Shown here one piece after another: positions 60,376 to 64,000 of a stretch of DNA of 64,000 nucleotides. Source of the stretch: CAYVQF01 sp964454015 (GTDB taxonomy: Bacteria; Myxococcota_A; Bradymonadia; UBA4248); assembly GCA_964454015.1 (NCBI GenBank), contig CAYVQF010000030.1, forward strand, positions 1 through 64,000, written 5' to 3'. The notes beneath the pieces were generated by a model, which worked only from the letters and a program-made list of their open reading frames with translations, ran no database searches and was not told the origin of the DNA. How positions within the stretch are numbered: the stretch's first letter is position 1; each line of letters begins with the position of its first letter. A program made the translations under genes and the position numbers.

Positions 60376-62448
60376 TCAGAACCACAGCGGCACGAAGGCC
60401 ACCAGGATCAGCACCGAGACCTTGATGGCGATGGGGAAGAGCACCCGCTCGTGGCGGTGCCAGAAGGTGTCCCGCTCGCTGCCAACGGGTCGGTACTCCT
60501 CCTCCCCGATGACCTGCCGGGTCAACAAGTGATTGAGCGCCACGGGCGGCGTCAGGTAGCCCAACTCAAAGGCGCACAGCACAGTGAGCCAGAAGTGCAC
60601 CGGGACGATGCCGCTGGCGTAAGCCACGGCGGCCAAGGTGGACGAGACCAAGATCACCGCGCCATAGGGATCCATGCACATCCCGATGAAGACCAGCACC
60701 ACCACCAGCACCAGCATGGCCATACTCGGCGAAGCAAAGGCTTGGGGCACATAGGCCATCAACTCGCCGCGCTCGATGATACCGCCCAGACAGATGGAGA
60801 GCCCCATGAGCGCCAGCAGCGCGCCCGTGTGAACGCTGGATTCGGACGTAGCATCGAAGAGGGAGCGGAAGAAGCCCGCCGGTCGCTCCGCCGGCGTCGC
60901 CGGTGCATCGGCAGCCGGTGCCGCGGCGGCTTTGCGGGCCTTGCCCTTGGCGTAGAAGCGGTCATAGAGGAGCATCGCCATGAGCACCACCGGCAGGATC
61001 AGAGGCGCCGAGTGCTCGTCGAAGGGCGTCTCCAGGCGAATGTGGAAAAAGAGAATGACCAAGGCACCCACGATCCCATAGGGGATGAGACGCGCCAGGG
61101 CGCGAGCGCTCTGGGGCAGGGCCTCCCGTACCGGAGCCAAGGTAAAGGGGCCGCGCCGGACGATGAGACAACCGATGAGGAAGATGACCAGATTGAGGGC
61201 AAAGACCCACAAACCTTTGTGGAACAACTCATCCGTGGTGACCTCTTTGTTGAGCGCGGCGACGATGACCACCAGCAAACAAGGCGAGAGCACCACGCCC
61301 ATGGAGCCCGACATGGCCGTGGCTGCCTGGGCAAAGCCGCGCCGCGTGCCGGCCTGCCGCAGCTCGCGGTAGATGATGGCCCCAGCGGCGATGACGAAGA
61401 TCCCCGAAGCGCCGCTGTAGGCGGTGGGGATGGCGGCAGCGCTCACCACGACAAAGGCCAGGATTTCTGGTGGCAGTTTCCACGGACGCACGATGGCGAA
61501 GGCGTGCTCCGCCAGTAAGGTGCGCTTGAGCAACATCCCGGTCCACACGTAGAGGCCGACGTTGATGTAGAGCAGGGCGTGCTCCGTGAGCTGGTCGAGG
61601 AAAATGGCGAGGCCGGCGATGTGGTTCTCGATCAGACCGAAGTAGAGGCCCGTGATGATGGCCATGGCCACATAGAGGGGCACCCCCAGCAGGGTGCGCC
61701 CCCAGCTCGGCTCGGCATCGATGCGCGGCCGCGGCCGGATGAGGTGGGCCACGTTGACCACGGCCATGGCCGCAAAGCCCCCCAGCCACAACAAGGGGAG
61801 CTTGGAGACCTGCTCGATGCCCGCGCCCAGGTGGATCTGATGCAGGGTCCAGAAAGAATAGGCCAGCAGCAGGTTGGCGCCGAGCTGGAAGGCCTGGGTG
61901 ATGCGATCGGGGCGACGCGACGTGGCAGAGCGCAACGCAATGTGCGCGCGCCGCACCGTCGCCGTCAGGGCACAGAACATCATGAGGAGAACCAAGACGT
62001 GGCGGCTGTACTCGACGCCCACGTGCACCACCTCGGCGACGCCCGTCTCGATCCAGCGAAAACGCCGCAGGTTGCTCGACTGCAACGCCGTCTGGATGCG
62101 CTCGTAGGACGCGATGCGCTCGATACACAGCTCCCGAGCCGCAGCGATGGCGTCCTCCGACGGGCCCTCCTCGACCTCACCGAAGAGGGCGTCGAGGTCA
62201 TCGAAGTCCTCTTCACTCACCTCGGTGCCATGGTCCTCCTCGGCGCCGATGGCGTCGGGATCGCAGTCCGGAGGCGGTGGATCCGTGCGAAACTCACGAT
62301 AACCCGGCCAGTGGTGCTCACCCGACTGCAAGAGCTGGTTGTGGATCTTGCCAGCCGTGCCGTAAAAGATGACCGCAAGCAGCAGCAGCAATACGGGTAA
62401 ACCTGTGAGCATCCAGGTGAGCAGAGCCTTCTTGCCAACTTGCGCCAC
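60376..62448 (-). CDS. TRAP transporter permease, fused DctQ-DctM type
   Basis: This is a 690-residue membrane protein. The GTG at 62448 is chosen because AGGAGG lies five bases upstream; longer frames to 62502 have no such site. The N-terminal part (1-260) contains a membrane span, an acidic loop (about 60-105, many Glu/Asp) and three or four spans, consistent with a DctQ-like domain. The C-terminal part (260-690) is a DctM-like permease with TAYSGASGIFVIAAGAIIYR, SMGVVLSPCLLVVIVAALNK, AYVPQAFASPSMAMLVLVVV and MCMDPYGAVILVSSTL. The stop is 13 bp from the porin stop, convergent. It is divergent from a TatT-like gene. Confidence 0.82.
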   Translation of the reverse strand: MAQVGKKALLTWMLTGLPVLLLLLAVIFYGTAGKIHNQLLQSGEHHWPGYREFRTDPPPPDCDPDAIGAEEDHGTEVSEEDFDDLDALFGEVEEGPSEDAIAAARELCIERIASYERIQTALQSSNLRRFRWIETGVAEVVHVGVEYSRHVLVLLMMFCALTATVRRAHIALRSATSRRPDRITQAFQLGANLLLAYSFWTLHQIHLGAGIEQVSKLPLLWLGGFAAMAVVNVAHLIRPRPRIDAEPSWGRTLLGVPLYVAMAIITGLYFGLIENHIAGLAIFLDQLTEHALLYINVGLYVWTGMLLKRTLLAEHAFAIVRPWKLPPEILAFVVVSAAAIPTAYSGASGIFVIAAGAIIYRELRQAGTRRGFAQAATAMSGSMGVVLSPCLLVVIVAALNKEVTTDELFHKGLWVFALNLVIFLIGCLIVRRGPFTLAPVREALPQSARALARLIPYGIVGALVILFFHIRLETPFDEHSAPLILPVVLMAMLLYDRFYAKGKARKAAAAPAADAPATPAERPAGFFRSLFDATSESSVHTGALLALMGLSICLGGIIERGELMAYVPQAFASPSMAMLVLVVVLVFIGMCMDPYGAVILVSSTLAAVAYASGIVPVHFWLTVLCAFELGYLTPPVALNHLLTRQVIGEEEYRPVGSERDTFWHRHERVLFPIAIKVSVLILVAFVPLWF

Positions 62449-62723
62449 ACCAGCCTCCTGCAAGTGCATGAAAAAAAGCGACGACGCCGCGGTGACCACC
62501 ACGCGCCAGCGAAGCGCTGGGCTGCTTTTTAGTCTTTTTCCAAGCCTCTGTCATGGGGCCAGGCGAATCGTGTCAGAGCGGCCACGGGTGGCTTGCCTCG
62601 ACAGAAGAAAAGCCTTTATCTTGGCGTCAGTGGACGCGGTTGCCGCCGGCCGCCCACAGGGAATGACCCCTAAGTCAATAAACTTTCTAACCATTCTCAC
62701 CTGCACCACTGCGAGCCCCCCCC

Positions 62724-63860
62724 ATGAAGCCATCGCCTGCGCCGCCCTCCCCCTCTCCAACTCGCCTCGTCCTCGCCTTGGTGGTGGGCTTGCTCACCCC
62801 AGCCGCCCTCGGCGCCTGCTCCATGCAGAAACTGACGGGCAACACCATGGTGACTTACACCACGGACCACGTCTTCACTTACCTCATGGCCAGCGACGAC
62901 CTGAACGCCGCCTGTGAGCTGGGAGTCTCCATGGGCGGCTTCCTCGAGTCCTTCGCCGCCGTCGATGTCAACCCCGACAAGGCGGCCATCACCTCCCAGG
63001 TCGCCGCCGGCATGTGCGCCGAGGCCCTGGCCTGGGAGCTGGCCCTGGAGCGGACCCGGGCCCTGGGCCGCGGTGACGCCACAGGGGCACAAGACGCCTT
63101 GATTCGCGAAAAAGAGGCCCATCGCTTGGCCGCCACCCGCAATTACGCCGCCTATCAGCGCGCCCTCGCCGCCTATGGCTCCCCTGACGCCGGCTGCCCC
63201 AAGTTCGGCAACCGCAATGACGAGGTGCTCTACATGCTGGGGCTCTCCGCTGGCGCCCTGGCGCTACTCCACGACCAAAACGCCGACCGCAGCGCTGGCG
63301 TGCCCATGGACGTCCCGGTCTTGGTCGAGCGAGGTGCCGCGTGTTTGGATCCACAGCGCTGGTGGGGCGTACCCTTGGCGCTGCGCGCCGCGGTGTGGCT
63401 GAGTGTGCCCGGCCTCGGCGGCGATCGCGATCCCTGGGCCGCGCTGCACGAAGCCGCCACCCTGGGTGACGAGGCTGGCGTCAGCATGGCGCGCGCCCTC
63501 TTGGTGCAGAGCGCCCGCGCCGCTGGCCAGAAAGAACGGATGTGTGCGGCCCTGGCGGCGCAGGAAGAGGCCCTGCGCCAGACGCCGCGCGCCGACCCGT
63601 GGCGCCTCCTCGACCGCTATGGGCAGGTGATGATGCGTTTCGAGAACGACATCACCTGGACCCAGGAGCGCGGCCACCGCGCGCCCTTTGGCCACTGGCA
63701 ATGCCCCGCCGCGCCCGTGGTCATCGACGACGCCGACGCAGACGACCTCCTGGAGGGGCTCTTTGGACCCGATGAAGATGAACCCACGCCCGTAGAACCC
63801 GAGCTCCTCGACGATGCCAAAGCCGAGGCCGAAGGCGCGCCTGGCGCCGAGGCGCCCTGA
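62724..63860 (+). CDS. TatT-like TRAP-associated lipoprotein
   Basis: This is a 378-residue lipoprotein with lipobox ALGAC (Cys32). The mature part is helical and TPR-like, with TDHVFTYLMASDDLNAACEL, VSMGGFLESF, LAWELALERTRALGRGD and later GAACLDPQRWWGVP, a pattern seen in the T component (TP0956/TatT) of TRAP-T transporters, which form helical-repeat trimers that bind DctP in the periplasm. The last 50 residues are acidic and Pro/Ala-rich. It is divergent from the fused DctQM gene, supporting the TRAP-T assignment. A DctP gene was not seen and may start beyond the right edge. The start lacks a ribosome-binding site. Confidence 0.75.
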   Translation: MKPSPAPPSPSPTRLVLALVVGLLTPAALGACSMQKLTGNTMVTYTTDHVFTYLMASDDLNAACELGVSMGGFLESFAAVDVNPDKAAITSQVAAGMCAEALAWELALERTRALGRGDATGAQDALIREKEAHRLAATRNYAAYQRALAAYGSPDAGCPKFGNRNDEVLYMLGLSAGALALLHDQNADRSAGVPMDVPVLVERGAACLDPQRWWGVPLALRAAVWLSVPGLGGDRDPWAALHEAATLGDEAGVSMARALLVQSARAAGQKERMCAALAAQEEALRQTPRADPWRLLDRYGQVMMRFENDITWTQERGHRAPFGHWQCPAAPVVIDDADADDLLEGLFGPDEDEPTPVEPELLDDAKAEAEGAPGAEAP

Positions 63861-64000
63861 GGCGGGCGCTCCCTCCCCCCATGCGCGTCGAGGTCGATGT
63901 GAGAATTTCGGTGAAGAAATCTTGGCCACAGGGCGTCTGGAGGCCGCACTTTTTCGGAGCAGGGCCTGCGGGTACCCTCCGCCACAGCCAACAACCCATG
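63861..64000 (+). other. Right edge: no complete gene; possible start of the next one
   Basis: After the TatT-like gene a frame from ATG 63881 stays open to the end, and an ATG is the last codon of the window (63998). Neither gives enough protein to identify. A DctP gene would be expected here if the TRAP-T locus is complete, but this cannot be tested within the window. Confidence 0.3.

Overview
The window is 64 kb of GC-rich, gene-dense chromosomal DNA. It holds about 50 genes on both strands, two tRNA genes and no insertion sequence, phage, rRNA or CRISPR array. The content points to a Myxococcota-type (former Deltaproteobacteria) bacterium. Six large or medium cysteine-rich lipoproteins are built from HCGxCGxxC and CGNGxxxxGExCDG modules, one of them fused to RCC1 repeats. 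There are also two Hanks-type Ser/Thr kinases, a TPR protein with a kinase neighbour, and many one-off lipoproteins. The phylum is an inference from this content; no rRNA or ribosomal protein is present to confirm it.

Layout. 1-11.5 kb: tRNA-Arg(CCT), a cysteine-rich/RCC1 lipoprotein, a second cysteine-rich lipoprotein apparently co-transcribed with apbE, then mntP, a DUF350-like membrane protein, a glutathionylspermidine-synthase-like ATP-grasp enzyme and an unrecognised partner, and an RlmD/RumA-type rRNA methyltransferase. 11.5-22.3 kb: a tandem pair of small cysteine-rich lipoproteins, a kinase with DUF1707-like and LiaF-like C-terminal domains, a bPH2 membrane protein, an acyltransferase, glyoxalase II, two envelope lipoproteins (one with an NHLP/Os1348-like N-terminus), an HD phosphohydrolase and threonine ammonia-lyase. 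22.3-31.6 kb: two unrecognised proteins that could be an effector and its partner, an RlmI-type methyltransferase, panD, a membrane-anchored envelope protein, a zinc-ribbon protein, a Cys/Met-type PLP enzyme with a coupled 43-residue membrane peptide, and a lone AAA ATPase whose 3' end runs into a tandem-repeat array.

31.6-33.2 kb is a non-coding, repeat-rich gap. 33.2-48 kb: lipA, tRNA-Leu(TAA), an SCP2-like protein, htpG, an OPT-family transporter, two near-identical DUF4139-type lipoproteins flanking a LOG-family protein, and a TPR protein plus kinase operon. 48-54.3 kb: two paralogous cysteine-rich lipoproteins of about 830 residues flanking a methyltransferase. 54.3-64 kb: an NhaC-type antiporter, an Rrf2 regulator with cysK, a CYTH-like protein overlapping a Ppx/GppA phosphatase, a phosphate-porin-like protein, a fused DctQ-DctM TRAP permease and a TatT-type TRAP lipoprotein.

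How the genes work together. Metabolic genes (cysK, the PLP lyase, ilvA/tdcB, panD, lipA, gloB) are scattered housekeeping functions. The sulfur theme (Rrf2-cysK, Cys/Met lyase, many disulfide-rich exported proteins, a GSPS-like ligase) is suggestive only. The more unusual loci are the DUF350/ATP-grasp cassette (6.7-10.05 kb), the LiaF-tailed kinase, the 22.6-24.5 kb pair, the CYTH-Ppx-porin group with an inverted repeat over a candidate promoter, and the TRAP-T locus. Functions come from recognised motifs only, as no database search was possible.
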